This document shows, one piece after another, positions 54,785 through 63,491 of a stretch of 64,000 nucleotides of DNA. The stretch is from Bog-473 sp963788585 (GTDB lineage: Bacteria > Actinomycetota > Acidimicrobiia > Acidimicrobiales > RAAP-2). The stretch's first letter is position 1, and each line of letters begins with the position of its first letter. Below the pieces are notes generated by a model. It did not search any database. It saw only the letters and a list, made by a program, of their open reading frames with translations, and had not been told where the DNA came from. Made by a program: the position numbers and the translations under genes. The DNA is taken from assembly GCA_963788585.1 (NCBI GenBank), contig CAWBHA010000006.1:124001-188000 (forward strand), given 5' to 3'.

Positions 54785-54860
54785 GCGACGGCCGGGACAC
54801 CGGAACAGCGGGACACCGGGACCTTTGTGCGCCGCCGCCGGGCGGTGCCAGACTCGATCG

Positions 54861-56513
54861 ATGGCCTCGATCCCCCCTGCCACCGGTCCCACCGCGTTCG
54901 TCCTGGCCGGGGGCGGCACCAAGGGGTCCTTCGAGGTGGGGGTGCTCCAGTACCTCGTCGGCGTCGAGGGCATCGTGCCCGACGTCATCACCGCCACCTC
55001 GGCCGGTGCCATCGCCGCCACCGTGCTCTCGCAGGCGCGCGGTCGCGACGAGTTCGCGGACCGCGTCGCCGAGCTCGAACGCGACGTCCTCGCCTGGACG
55101 CGTACGGACCAGATCTTCGGCAAGCAGCCGTGGCTCGGCGCCCTCGACGGCACCCGGCTCGGCCGCGAGATCCACCAGGAGCTGACCGAGGGGACCCGCC
55201 CGCCCTTCCCCCTCACCCCGAGCACGGTGCTGGCTGGGAACGACGCGAACGCCGGGAGCGGGACCGTGCCCCCGTGCACCCCCGACCGGCGGGCGCGGCG
55301 CCAGTCCCGCAAGGCCCGGCGCAGGCGGCAACGCCACATCCTGCGGCTGCTCGCCGGTGCCGGGTTCCGCTTCCCCCGTGTGCGCCGGCAGCTGCGTTCG
55401 AGCGGGAGCTCGGTGCTCAACCTCGACCCGCTGGCCGACGCGCTGCGCCACGGCAGCGAGGACGGGGTACGGGCCATCGATCCCACCCTCGTGGCGCGGC
55501 CGGGGCTGCGGCTGCGTCTGGCCGTGACCGCGTTGCGGGCCGGCGTGCTGCGCTTCGTCACCGAGGACGGGATCATCGTGGAGGCCGACGGCCAGACCCC
55601 GGCGACGGGGCCGGCCGGGGGCCCGGTCGACCTCGTCGACGCCGTGATCGCCTCGGCCAGCGTGCCGATGGTCTTCCCGCCGCACTCCATGGCGGACGAC
55701 GACTACGTCGACGGCGGCGTCGTCGAGATCGTGCCGGTCCGGGCCGCCAGCACGCTCGGCGCCACCCGGATCATCGCGGTGGTGGCGGTGCCGCTCGCGT
55801 TGCCCCGCGACGAGCGCGACTACGCCGACGCCCCCGCCGGGTCCATCGGGCTCCGTTCCATGGCGATGATCGGCGTGGCGGAACGGCAGCTCTCGAACCT
55901 CAACGTGCACCTTCCCGACGGCACGACGCTCACGACGATCGACCCGGTCGTCGACGTGGTCGGCCTCTTTGAGATCGAGCCGGGCCTCCTGCGCATCAAC
56001 AAGGACTACGGCTGGCTCCGGGCGGCCGACCTCCTGGCCGGGACCGGCACCGGGGCCGGGGGCGACGCCGACGGCGACATCCGGGCCGACCTCGCGGAGG
56101 GGACCCACGCCATCGTCGAGGCGCGCCGCCAGGCGTGGCGCCTCGAGGAGACGTTGTGGCGGGCCAAGTCGGCCGGCACGACCGACGCCGGGTCGCTCGC
56201 GCTGGTGCGCGAGCAGAAGGAACGCATCCGCGACCTCGTCGACCGTCGCAAACAGCTCGGCTTCCCCATCCCGGAGGGATGTGCCGACTGGTGGAGCGAG
56301 TACGAGGTGCACACGGCCGAGCGACCGCCCTGGCTTCCCGAGCGCGCCCTCGACCGCCACCGGGCCGGCCCGTCGCGTCCGCCCCTTCGCTCCCCGCGAG
56401 AGCTAGACCGTCGGTCCCCCCAGCCAGCCGCGCTTGCGGAAGAGCCAGACGAGCACCACGACGGTCACGAGCTCGACGCCGATGGCGAGCACGTAGAAGC
56501 TCCACGTCGATGA
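54861..56513 (+). CDS. Patatin-like phospholipase
   Basis: A 550-residue protein with the patatin fold. The oxyanion loop GGGTKGSFE (residues about 18-26) and the catalytic Asp in DGGVVE are clear. The nucleophile motif reads ATSAG rather than the usual GxSxG, its first Gly replaced by Ala. An insertion of about 60 residues (around 128-190) is Arg-rich, and the C-terminus is long and charged. The last 111 bases overlap the convergent CorA gene. It may act on membrane lipids; activity should be treated as unproven. Confidence 0.8.
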   Translation: MASIPPATGPTAFVLAGGGTKGSFEVGVLQYLVGVEGIVPDVITATSAGAIAATVLSQARGRDEFADRVAELERDVLAWTRTDQIFGKQPWLGALDGTRLGREIHQELTEGTRPPFPLTPSTVLAGNDANAGSGTVPPCTPDRRARRQSRKARRRRQRHILRLLAGAGFRFPRVRRQLRSSGSSVLNLDPLADALRHGSEDGVRAIDPTLVARPGLRLRLAVTALRAGVLRFVTEDGIIVEADGQTPATGPAGGPVDLVDAVIASASVPMVFPPHSMADDDYVDGGVVEIVPVRAASTLGATRIIAVVAVPLALPRDERDYADAPAGSIGLRSMAMIGVAERQLSNLNVHLPDGTTLTTIDPVVDVVGLFEIEPGLLRINKDYGWLRAADLLAGTGTGAGGDADGDIRADLAEGTHAIVEARRQAWRLEETLWRAKSAGTTDAGSLALVREQKERIRDLVDRRKQLGFPIPEGCADWWSEYEVHTAERPPWLPERALDRHRAGPSRPPLRSPRELDRRSPQPAALAEEPDEHHDGHELDADGEHVEAPRR

Positions 56514-57389
56514 GATCCGCTGCACCAGGTAGGAGAAGTTCTGCCCGAAGAAGCCGGTCAGGAAGCTCAGCGGCAGGAAGATGGTGGCGATGATGGTCAG
56601 CTGCTTCATCACCTCGTTGAGCCGGTTGGAGACGGTGGAGAGGTGGGTGTCCATCGCGCTCGAGAGCAGGTCGCGATAGTTGTCGATGAGATCGGCCAGC
56701 CGGATGAGGTGGTCGTAGAGGTCGCGGAAGTAGCGGGTCGCCTCGTCGGTCATCCCCGGGATGTCGGTCACCCCGGTCGAGATGCTGGCCATCATGTCCC
56801 GCTGCGGCGCCACGAGCCGCCGCATCTCCATGAGGGACCGCTTCATGTCGAAGAGCTCGCCCAGCTGTGCCTCGGTCGGCTGCTTCAGGATCTGGTCCTC
56901 CAGCGTGTCGATGCGGTCGTCGAACTCGGAGAGGACGGGGAAGAAGCTGTCCACCAGCGCACTCAGGACCAGGTACACGATCACGATCTGGGGTGTGGCG
57001 ACCTCGCGCACCTCCGGCCGGCGCTCGAGCCGCTCGTGCACGTTGGCCACGTCCTTGCAGTGGCCCCGGTGCAACGTCACGACGTAGCGGTCCGTCCAGA
57101 AGCAGTGCACCTCGGCGTCGCCGGTGTGCTTCGGATCGGCGCCGCGTGCCACGAGGAAGACGAAGGTGTCGTAGTCGTCGACGCGCGGTCGCTGGTTGAA
57201 ACGCTCCGACGCCTGCACGGCCAGCGGGTGGAACCCGAAGTTCGTGCGCAGCAGTTCGGACACGTCGCTGTCCTTGGCCGAGACGTCGAGGTCGAGCCAG
57301 AAGAAGCCGGTGCCGGCCAGCGCGGCGAGCGCGTTCTCCTTGGTGGCGGGGGTGTCGTGGCCGTCCTGGCGCAGGGTCCCCTTCAGCAC
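56403..57389 (-). CDS. corA: CorA-family divalent-metal transporter
   Basis: A 328-residue transporter. A large cytoplasmic alpha/beta domain (about 1-180), a long stalk helix (about 210-265) and two C-terminal transmembrane helices (about 267-283 and 297-317) follow the CorA plan. The selectivity motif between them is GQN (FFGQNF) instead of the usual GMN, so magnesium specificity is not certain. GTG at 57389 is the start. It overlaps the patatin gene by 111 bases at the 3' end. Confidence 0.88.
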   Translation of the reverse strand: MLKGTLRQDGHDTPATKENALAALAGTGFFWLDLDVSAKDSDVSELLRTNFGFHPLAVQASERFNQRPRVDDYDTFVFLVARGADPKHTGDAEVHCFWTDRYVVTLHRGHCKDVANVHERLERRPEVREVATPQIVIVYLVLSALVDSFFPVLSEFDDRIDTLEDQILKQPTEAQLGELFDMKRSLMEMRRLVAPQRDMMASISTGVTDIPGMTDEATRYFRDLYDHLIRLADLIDNYRDLLSSAMDTHLSTVSNRLNEVMKQLTIIATIFLPLSFLTGFFGQNFSYLVQRISSTWSFYVLAIGVELVTVVVLVWLFRKRGWLGGPTV

Positions 57390-57466
57390 GCGCCCAGTCT
57401 CCCCGCCCGCCCGCGGGACGCGGTGGACCCGGAGTGCCGCCGCCGTCAGCCGCCAGCCAGCAGCCG

Positions 57467-58624
57467 TCAGCCGAAGCGCGCCGGGGCGAAGCCCGGCGGC
57501 AGCGGGACCTCGTCGGCCGGCAGCGGGACCCCCGCCATGGTGTGGGCGAGTACCCGGGCCGAGTACGGCCCCTGCAGCAGCCCGTTGGCGCCGTGGCCGG
57601 TGGCCACCCACGCGTTCACCCAACCCGGCAGGGCGCCAACCAGCGCCCGGTCGTCGGCCGACGTCGGACGGAGGCCGACGCGGGTCTCGAGATAGGTGGC
57701 GCCATCGAGCCCCGGCGCCACCGAGAGGCACTCGCGCAGGAGCTCGTGCAGGCCGGCCACCGTGACGCGGACCGAGTAGCCCGCGCCGGTCTCGAAGGTG
57801 CCCCCGCAGGCCACTCTGCCCCCGGGCCAGGGCACGAGATAGTGGGTGAGCAGCGGCTGAGCGATGGGCCAGCTCACCGTCTCGGCCTCGACCCCGAGAT
57901 GCACGATCTGCCCCTTCGTCGGCCCGACCGGCAGCGTCCGGCCGAGCCACTCCCCCATGGCCGCCGTCCAGGCGCCTCCCGCCACGACCAGCGCGTCGCA
58001 GGCGACGTTGCGGTGGCCCTCGACGGCCACGGCGTCGATCCGGCGACCCCCCGATGCGCCGCTGCCGGCCACCACGCCGTGCACCGCACCGGCGACGAAC
58101 GTCACGCCCCGCGCCGCCGCGCCCTCGCGCAGGACCGCCGCCATGCCCCGTCCGTCCACGCGCGCCGACCCGGGCGCGTGGAGCGCACGGTGCACCGGGC
58201 CGAGCGGCGGGAACAGCGCCCCGGCCTCTTCCGGCGTGATCTCCGTGACGTCGCCCGGTGAACGCCGCAGCGCCATGTCCGCGAACGGGGCGAACCAGGT
58301 GTCCTCGTTGGCCCGCAGGCCCAGCGAGAGGATGCCGCACGCCCCGTAGCCCGACGTCTCGATCGCCGCGCCGTCGACGGCCAGCCGCGCCAGCACCGCC
58401 GGGTAGTGCAGGCCGGCCTGGTGCAGGAACGGCCACATGGCCGGGTCGGTGTCGACGCTGGTGGCGGGCGAGAGGATCCCGGCGCCGGCGTCGGTGGCCC
58501 GGCCCGGGTGCGAGGCGTCGACGAGAGTCACCCTGGCCCCCAGGCAGGCCAGCTCGTAGGCCAGGGCGAGGCCGACCAGGCCGGCGCCGACCACGGCGAC
58601 GTCGCCTCGCGGTGCTGCGTTCAC
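57467..58624 (-). CDS. FAD-dependent DAO-family oxidoreductase
   Basis: A 385-residue relative of ThiO and D-amino-acid oxidases. The FAD motif VVGAGLVGLALAYEL lies near the N-terminus, and GLRPTSADDRALVGALPGW with GHGANGLLQGP form the C-terminal part. GTG at 58624 is preferred; a second GTG at 58675 would add 17 residues. The substrate is unknown, and it is not in an operon with thiS. It diverges from the dehalogenase gene across 59 bases. Confidence 0.85.
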   Translation of the reverse strand: MNAAPRGDVAVVGAGLVGLALAYELACLGARVTLVDASHPGRATDAGAGILSPATSVDTDPAMWPFLHQAGLHYPAVLARLAVDGAAIETSGYGACGILSLGLRANEDTWFAPFADMALRRSPGDVTEITPEEAGALFPPLGPVHRALHAPGSARVDGRGMAAVLREGAAARGVTFVAGAVHGVVAGSGASGGRRIDAVAVEGHRNVACDALVVAGGAWTAAMGEWLGRTLPVGPTKGQIVHLGVEAETVSWPIAQPLLTHYLVPWPGGRVACGGTFETGAGYSVRVTVAGLHELLRECLSVAPGLDGATYLETRVGLRPTSADDRALVGALPGWVNAWVATGHGANGLLQGPYSARVLAHTMAGVPLPADEVPLPPGFAPARFG

Positions 58625-58683
58625 GGTCCCGCAGTCCACCAGGCCCGGCGCCGTCGTGCCAGCGGTGGGCCACACTGAGTGCC

Positions 58684-59643
58684 GTGCAGCTGGTCCGGAC
58701 GCCCGAGGAGCGCTTCGCTGACCTGCCGGGCTGCGCCTTCGCGCCGCACTACGTCACCGTGGCCGGAGGGGTGCGCATGCACTACCTGGACGAGGGCCCG
58801 GCCGGCGCCGAGACCGTCCTGCTCCTGCACGGGCAGCCCACCTGGTCCTACCTCTACCGCACGGTCGTGGCCCGGCTCGCCGCCCGCGGCCTGCGCGCCG
58901 TCGCCCCCGACCTGGTTGGCTTCGGCCGCTCCGACAAGCCGCTGGCCCGGAGCGCGCACTCGGTGCGGGCCCACGTCGACTGGATCGAGCAGTTCGCCGA
59001 CGCCGCCGGGCTGGCCGGCGTCACCCTCGTCGCCCAGGACTGGGGCGGCCCTCTCGGCCTCGCGCTGCTCGACAGGCGACCGGGGCTCGTGCGCCGCGTC
59101 GTGGCGGCCAACACGGCCCTGCACACGGCCGACGCGTCGTTGGCCGGGCGCCTGACCTGGCCGTGCCACGCCGCCGACGACGGGACCGTCACGGTGGCGC
59201 AGGCACTGCTCGACTACCAGCGCCTCACCCAGGAGCTCACGCCCTTGCGGCCGAGTCTCTTCGTCCAGGGGGCGGCCGCGTCGGCGGTGGCGGACGACGT
59301 CCTGGCGGCCTACGACGCACCGTTCCCCGACGAGGCCTACTGCGCCGGGCCCCGCCAGCTGCCCCTGCTGATGGGCCTGACGCCATCGAGCGCGTGCGCC
59401 CGCCAGAACCGCCGCACGCTCGATGCCCTGGCGCGCTTCGACGGCCCCTTCCTCACGGCGTTCTCCGACGGCGACCCGGCGACGCGGGGCTGGGCCGAGG
59501 TGCTGGCGGCGTCCGTGCACGCCGGCGACGCACGCGACCAGGTGACGATCGCCGGCGCGGGCCACTTCTTGCAGGAGGACCGCGGCGCCGAGCTGGCCGA
59601 CGTGGTGGCGGCCTTCGTGGCGGGGACGCCCCCCGCCTCCTGA
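58684..59643 (+). CDS. Haloalkane dehalogenase (HLD-I type)
   Basis: A 319-residue alpha/beta-hydrolase that replaces halogen on alkyl halides by hydroxyl. The opening RTPEERFADLPGCAFAPHYV, in split form, is the HLD-I N-terminus; HGQPTWSYLYR is the oxyanion/Trp segment; DWGG gives the Asp nucleophile (around residue 119); and GAGHFLQED the catalytic His. GTG at 58684 is the start. Activity on halogenated compounds is the best guess; some relatives are epoxide hydrolases. Confidence 0.88.
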   Translation: MQLVRTPEERFADLPGCAFAPHYVTVAGGVRMHYLDEGPAGAETVLLLHGQPTWSYLYRTVVARLAARGLRAVAPDLVGFGRSDKPLARSAHSVRAHVDWIEQFADAAGLAGVTLVAQDWGGPLGLALLDRRPGLVRRVVAANTALHTADASLAGRLTWPCHAADDGTVTVAQALLDYQRLTQELTPLRPSLFVQGAAASAVADDVLAAYDAPFPDEAYCAGPRQLPLLMGLTPSSACARQNRRTLDALARFDGPFLTAFSDGDPATRGWAEVLAASVHAGDARDQVTIAGAGHFLQEDRGAELADVVAAFVAGTPPAS

Positions 59644-59650
59644 CGACCGG

Positions 59651-60442
59651 TTACGAGGCCGGCGCCGACTCCTCGGGTGCCTCGGCCGGGGCGTCGGCGG
59701 ACGCATCGGCCGGTGCCGCCGTCAGCGCGTCGGGCTCGGGCGCGCCGGTGCCGACCTGCGCCTTGAGCGCGGCCAGCTCGTTGTCGACCTGCGCATCGGT
59801 GCCGACCTGATCGAGCTCCTTCTGGATGTCGTCGGTGCCGCCGCCCACGTCCTCGAGGACGCCCGACTCGAGCAGCTCGTCGAGTGCGCCCGAACGGGCC
59901 TGCATCGTGGCGATCTTGTCCTGCGCCCGCTGGAGGGAAGCCCCCGAGTCGTTGAAGGACTTCGAGATGCCGGCCGCGCTCTCGTCGACCGTGGAGATCG
60001 CCTTGGCGGCCGTGTACTGCGCCTTGAGCGTCTCCTTTTGGGTACGGAAGTCGTTGACCCTCTTCTGCAGCGCGTCGAGCGTCGTGGTGAGCTTCTTCTC
60101 CTCCTCGTCGAGCTGCTGGCGCTGCGGCTCCATCTCGTCGATCTGCTGCTGGGCGGCCGCCTTGCGTGACAGCGCCTCCTTCGCCAGGTCCTCCCGGTTG
60201 GCCTGCAGCGACTGCTTGGCCTGGTCCTGGAGGTGGTCGATGGTGTGCTGGAATTGCTCCTCCTGCAGCTCGAGCCGCTTGCGGGAGGCCGCGAGGTCGA
60301 CCAGGGCCCGGCGCACCTGTGTGATCTGCTCGAGCATCTTCTCGTAGGAGAGGTCGAGCATCTCGTCGGGCTTCTCGGCGGCGTCGAGCGCCTTGTTGGT
60401 CTTCGCCTGCACGATGTCGTGTGCCCGCTGGAAGATGCCCAT
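59651..60442 (-). CDS. pspA: PspA/IM30-family membrane-stress protein
   Basis: A 263-residue coiled-coil protein. It begins with the PspA-type MGIFQRAHDIVQAK amphipathic segment, continues with long helices typical of the family (about 25-220) and ends in an Ala/Pro/Glu-rich tail. Such proteins form ESCRT-III-like assemblies that protect damaged membranes. The ATG at 60442 has GGAGG at good spacing. It converges on the dehalogenase gene across seven bases. Confidence 0.92.
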   Translation of the reverse strand: MGIFQRAHDIVQAKTNKALDAAEKPDEMLDLSYEKMLEQITQVRRALVDLAASRKRLELQEEQFQHTIDHLQDQAKQSLQANREDLAKEALSRKAAAQQQIDEMEPQRQQLDEEEKKLTTTLDALQKRVNDFRTQKETLKAQYTAAKAISTVDESAAGISKSFNDSGASLQRAQDKIATMQARSGALDELLESGVLEDVGGGTDDIQKELDQVGTDAQVDNELAALKAQVGTGAPEPDALTAAPADASADAPAEAPEESAPAS

Positions 60443-61228
60443 GTCTGCCTCCGTGAGGGGAAAGTCGTCGGCTCTACCATAGAGTCCGTTCGCTCGGTCC
60501 GGGGCGCCACGGCCCCGGGACTCGGGAGCCCGAATCGTTCTGGGTGCCGCCGAGCGTGGTGACCCTTGCCCATCCCGATCACGACCCGGGCCCGCGGCCG
60601 TTCGGCGCGGCGACCGCCGAAGGCTCAGGCGAGGCACGCGGTGCCGATGCGCCGGAGGCGACGGTCTCGCCGGAGGAGTACGCCGCGTCTGGAGCACCGA
60701 TTCGTCGGCCGATTGGGGCGATGCCAAGGGGCGCCCGCGCGGCACCGCGGTGACGGCGTCCCGCCCAGCCGGCACGGGGGCCGAACGCAAGAACTGTTGT
60801 GCGGCCGTTGTGTGCCTTGGGTTCGAACGGCCCTACAGCCGCGTTCGTGGCGGGCGCAGCATGCCAGTTGGAGGGCGCGGTGTGCGGGGGGATCCGTCAC
60901 CGCGCTCTCCGACCGTACCGGCCGGCGCGCCGCGAGATCCATCGGAACCGCGCGCGGCGGCAACGTGTGCGCTGGGCGCATCACCGACGCGACCGTTGTG
61001 ACGCCGTTGTCGAGGTTTGGGGCCGAAGGGCACTACAGCACCCAGCATCGGTCCGTCAGCATGTGTACGTCGAGGGGCGCGGTGACCGCGGGGAGTGCTC
61101 GGGAGCACAGTCACCGCGCCCCCTTCACGCGCCTGGGGCCCCGCGTGGCTTGCGCGCACCTCTTGTCGAGCGAAGTCGGGCCCGTCCCTTTCGCCGTCGG
61201 GGCAGCGTCGGTGCGCTCGAGCAGCGAC
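60443..61228. other. Long gene-free stretch
   Basis: About 790 bases upstream of pspA and downstream of the PhyH gene. A long plus-strand open frame runs through it and through the PhyH gene, but this is a shadow of that gene with no start signal. A strong hairpin lies at 61074-61122. No RNA gene was recognised. Confidence 0.5.
61074..61122. terminator. Strong inverted repeat, possible terminator or structured RNA
   Basis: Perfect 13-bp arms GGGGCGCGGTGAC (61074-61086) and GTCACCGCGCCCC (61110-61122) with an inner GTGCTC/GAGCAC pair. It lies about 105 bases past the stop of the PhyH gene. Confidence 0.45.
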
Positions 61229-62449
61229 TTAGGCGATGTGCCCCGGCGCTTGGTTGACCGTCTTGTAGGCGCGCTCGCGCACCCGCACGATCTCGGACTC
61301 GCCACTCGGCGTGGCTGCGTCACCGGGCCGGGAGGGCAGGTCGAAGTCCGTGTACATCACCCGGCGCTCCCGCTCGATCGGCGGGTAGCTCATGTGCAAG
61401 GTGCACGAGCAGTGGACCGTGACGTCGCCGGTCCGGGTCGGGAGCGCGACCTCGGGCAAACCCCAGGAGCGACGGAAGAAGGCAGGCTGCACGAGGGCAC
61501 GGTGGGAACCTGCCACGACGGCGAGCTGGCCGGAACGCTCGTCTGCCCCCGTCACCGAGATCCCGACCGTGAGGCTGCAACAGCGATAGGAGTGGCGGCC
61601 GAGGCTGCAGTCCTTGTGCCACGGAACGTCGGAGATGCCTTCGACGACACCGACCGGCTTGACGAGGGCCTCGATCGCGTTGCCCTCGGTGCGGAGGCGA
61701 TGGCCTTCATCGGCCAGTCGCCCAATCCGCAGGAGGCGGTCGTCGGCCAGCAGCGACGCCGTGGTCGGGCTCATCTCGTGGAAGTACTGCAGCCGCACGG
61801 GCCGCCGCGTGCCATCCGCGGTCGTCGCCCACCACGAGCGGCCGTCGTCGGGCTCGTAGTCCCCGATGGACGCGTCGATGTCGGCGTCGACCTGCTCCAT
61901 CTCCCCCGACGTGAACACGTCGGTGAGGTGGAGGAAGCCGGCCTCCTTGAGGAAGTGCAGCGCTTCTCCGGGGTCGTCGTCGGGAGCGAAGCCACGGTGC
62001 AGGTCCAGCGCTTCGCCGTCACGGTCTCGGAAGCCCACCGACCCGGCGGTATGGACGGGACGCCCGTCGATCAGGGATCGGAGGACCACCCACCAGTCGA
62101 GGAAGTCGCCCAGATTCCCTCTCGGCATGTCGAGCCCCCCGGCGGTCATCAGGGTCATGGGCGTCCGCTGGTCGAAGACGATGTCGGTCAGCTCTTCTTC
62201 ACCGAGCCGGACGGTCGCGGCCTCACCCGCCGCCCCGGCGGCGACGCGGACGGCATCCCCGTCCAGCGCCATCGTCCAGGCGCCGGCAGGTGTGTCGAAG
62301 GTCAAGGGAGCGATGCCGAGCTCGAGTGCGCCCGGCACGGCCAGTTGCGAGCGGTCCGCCGCCAGCGCCGGCAATTGGTTCTCGAACAGGTCGACGATGT
62401 CGACGGCCGCCACATCGTCGTCGTACCGGGATCGGAGATCGAGGCGCAC
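61229..62449 (-). CDS. SCP2-like / phytanoyl-CoA dioxygenase (PhyH) fusion
   Basis: A 406-residue protein. Residues about 30-135 resemble an SCP2 sterol-carrier domain (lipid-binding; GEEELTDIVFDQRTPMTLM and the GNLGDFLDWW helix). Residues about 160-400 are a PhyH-type Fe(II)/2-oxoglutarate dioxygenase: WHKD gives the His-x-Asp pair, with a distal His in VHCSCTLHMSYP and an Arg in RRVMYTDF. The whole suggests a hydroxylase for a bound lipid. GTG at 62449 is the start, without a clear ribosome-binding site; the longer open frame upstream overlaps the Usp gene. Divergent from usp. Confidence 0.82.
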   Translation of the reverse strand: MRLDLRSRYDDDVAAVDIVDLFENQLPALAADRSQLAVPGALELGIAPLTFDTPAGAWTMALDGDAVRVAAGAAGEAATVRLGEEELTDIVFDQRTPMTLMTAGGLDMPRGNLGDFLDWWVVLRSLIDGRPVHTAGSVGFRDRDGEALDLHRGFAPDDDPGEALHFLKEAGFLHLTDVFTSGEMEQVDADIDASIGDYEPDDGRSWWATTADGTRRPVRLQYFHEMSPTTASLLADDRLLRIGRLADEGHRLRTEGNAIEALVKPVGVVEGISDVPWHKDCSLGRHSYRCCSLTVGISVTGADERSGQLAVVAGSHRALVQPAFFRRSWGLPEVALPTRTGDVTVHCSCTLHMSYPPIERERRVMYTDFDLPSRPGDAATPSGESEIVRVRERAYKTVNQAPGHIA

Positions 62450-62507
62450 GCGGGGAAGGCTAGCGGCTGAGGTTTGCCGCACCACTGCTTGGTAGCCTGA
62501 CTCCCGT

Positions 62508-62966
62508 ATGACGACCCTGGTAGTTGCGACGGACGGCTCGGACCTGGCCATCGACGCGGCGATAAGCGGGCTGGCTCTGCTGAAGGCGGCGGACCGGGTG
62601 CTCGTGGTCTCGGTCGTCGACGGGCCCGACGCCTCGCTCGCCGACGACGCGACGGGCCATGCCGCAGCGAGCATGACGGACGACGAACTGCGCGGCAAGG
62701 TCCGAGACGCCGAAGCGCAGAGCCAAGCCGCCGTCGACACAACCGTCGCAGCGCTGCAGGCGCGCGCCGGGTTGCCGAGCGGGGTCGAGACGATGGTGGT
62801 GGAGGGTGAGCCCGGTGCCGCTCTGTGCAAGCTCGCGAGTGACGTGGGCGCGGTCGCGCTTGTCGTCGGTTCCCGCGGCCGCGGCGGGATCAAACGGGCG
62901 CTGCTCGGTTCCGTGTCGGACTTTGTGGTCCGCAACGCGCCGTGTCCGGTGGTCGTGAAGCGATAG
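62508..62966 (+). CDS. Universal stress protein (UspA family)
   Basis: A 152-residue UspA-fold protein. The ATP-binding signature GSRGRGGIKRALLGSVSD is near the C-terminus, and the first strand VVATDGSD is typical. Such proteins accumulate under stress, often binding ATP. ATG at 62508; a divergent promoter region of 58 bases is shared with the PhyH gene. A hairpin follows the gene at 62988. Confidence 0.93.
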   Translation: MTTLVVATDGSDLAIDAAISGLALLKAADRVLVVSVVDGPDASLADDATGHAAASMTDDELRGKVRDAEAQSQAAVDTTVAALQARAGLPSGVETMVVEGEPGAALCKLASDVGAVALVVGSRGRGGIKRALLGSVSDFVVRNAPCPVVVKR

Positions 62967-62987
62967 AGCTGATCGCACCCCAGCCGA

Positions 62988-63015
62988 GGTGACGATGCCA
63001 TCCCGCATCGTCACC
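62988..63015 (+). terminator. Hairpin behind usp, probable terminator
   Basis: Perfect 11-bp arms GGTGACGATGC and GCATCGTCACC with a 6-base loop, 22 bases after the usp stop. No T run follows, as is common in high-GC actinobacteria. Confidence 0.65.
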
Positions 63016-63222
63016 GCGCGTGGCGAACACGACGGCGGCGCGAGGACGGCGTGGGCGTTGGGACGAGGAGGGCGTCCACCAGCCCGGTCCGCGGCCCCGG
63101 ACGGGCAGAAGGTGCCCGGCGACTGCGGTACGTGACAAGGCCGTGTCGTGTGTGCCAAGCTTGAGTACGGCACGTGAGGGTTTCGCCAAGGCCCGCCGCC
63201 GATACGTGCCCAGCCAGCGAGA

Positions 63223-63254
63223 CGACCCCGACCCGCGCAATCGGGTCGGGGTCG
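63223..63254 (+). terminator. Second strong hairpin
   Basis: Perfect 12-bp arms CGACCCCGACCC and GGGTCGGGGTCG around an 8-base loop, followed by CTTCGCTTTCTCGG. Looks like a terminator, but no gene ends just before it; it may close a small transcript that begins after the usp hairpin. Confidence 0.55.
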
Positions 63255-63491
63255 CTTCGCTTTCTCGGTAACCCTGCCGCTCCACTTGAGCGTGTTCCGC
63301 GAGAGTCCTGGTGACGGCGGCGTCAGTGTGGGCGCGACAGGGGGGCTGAGAGCAAGCCTCGTCCCGTCATTTCGCCGTGCTGAGAACGCGCACCACCAAA
63401 CGCTCCGAACCCGAGTCGCTCTGCAATCTGTCGCCCGGACTCAGCCGGTCGATCGGGGTCGCCGGGTCGGCTCTCAGACTCCCCGTCGCGT

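Larger units (their letters stand above)
62967..63491. other. Gene-free stretch with two hairpins
   Basis: About 525 bases between the usp stop and the next gene's stop. Two perfect hairpins are listed separately. Apart from these, no gene or RNA was recognised. Confidence 0.5.

Noticed and set aside
60566..62470. A plus-strand open frame of 634 codons
   Set aside because: It lies antisense to the PhyH gene, has no ribosome-binding site, and its protein shows the His/Arg/Gly-rich look of a shadow frame in high-GC DNA.
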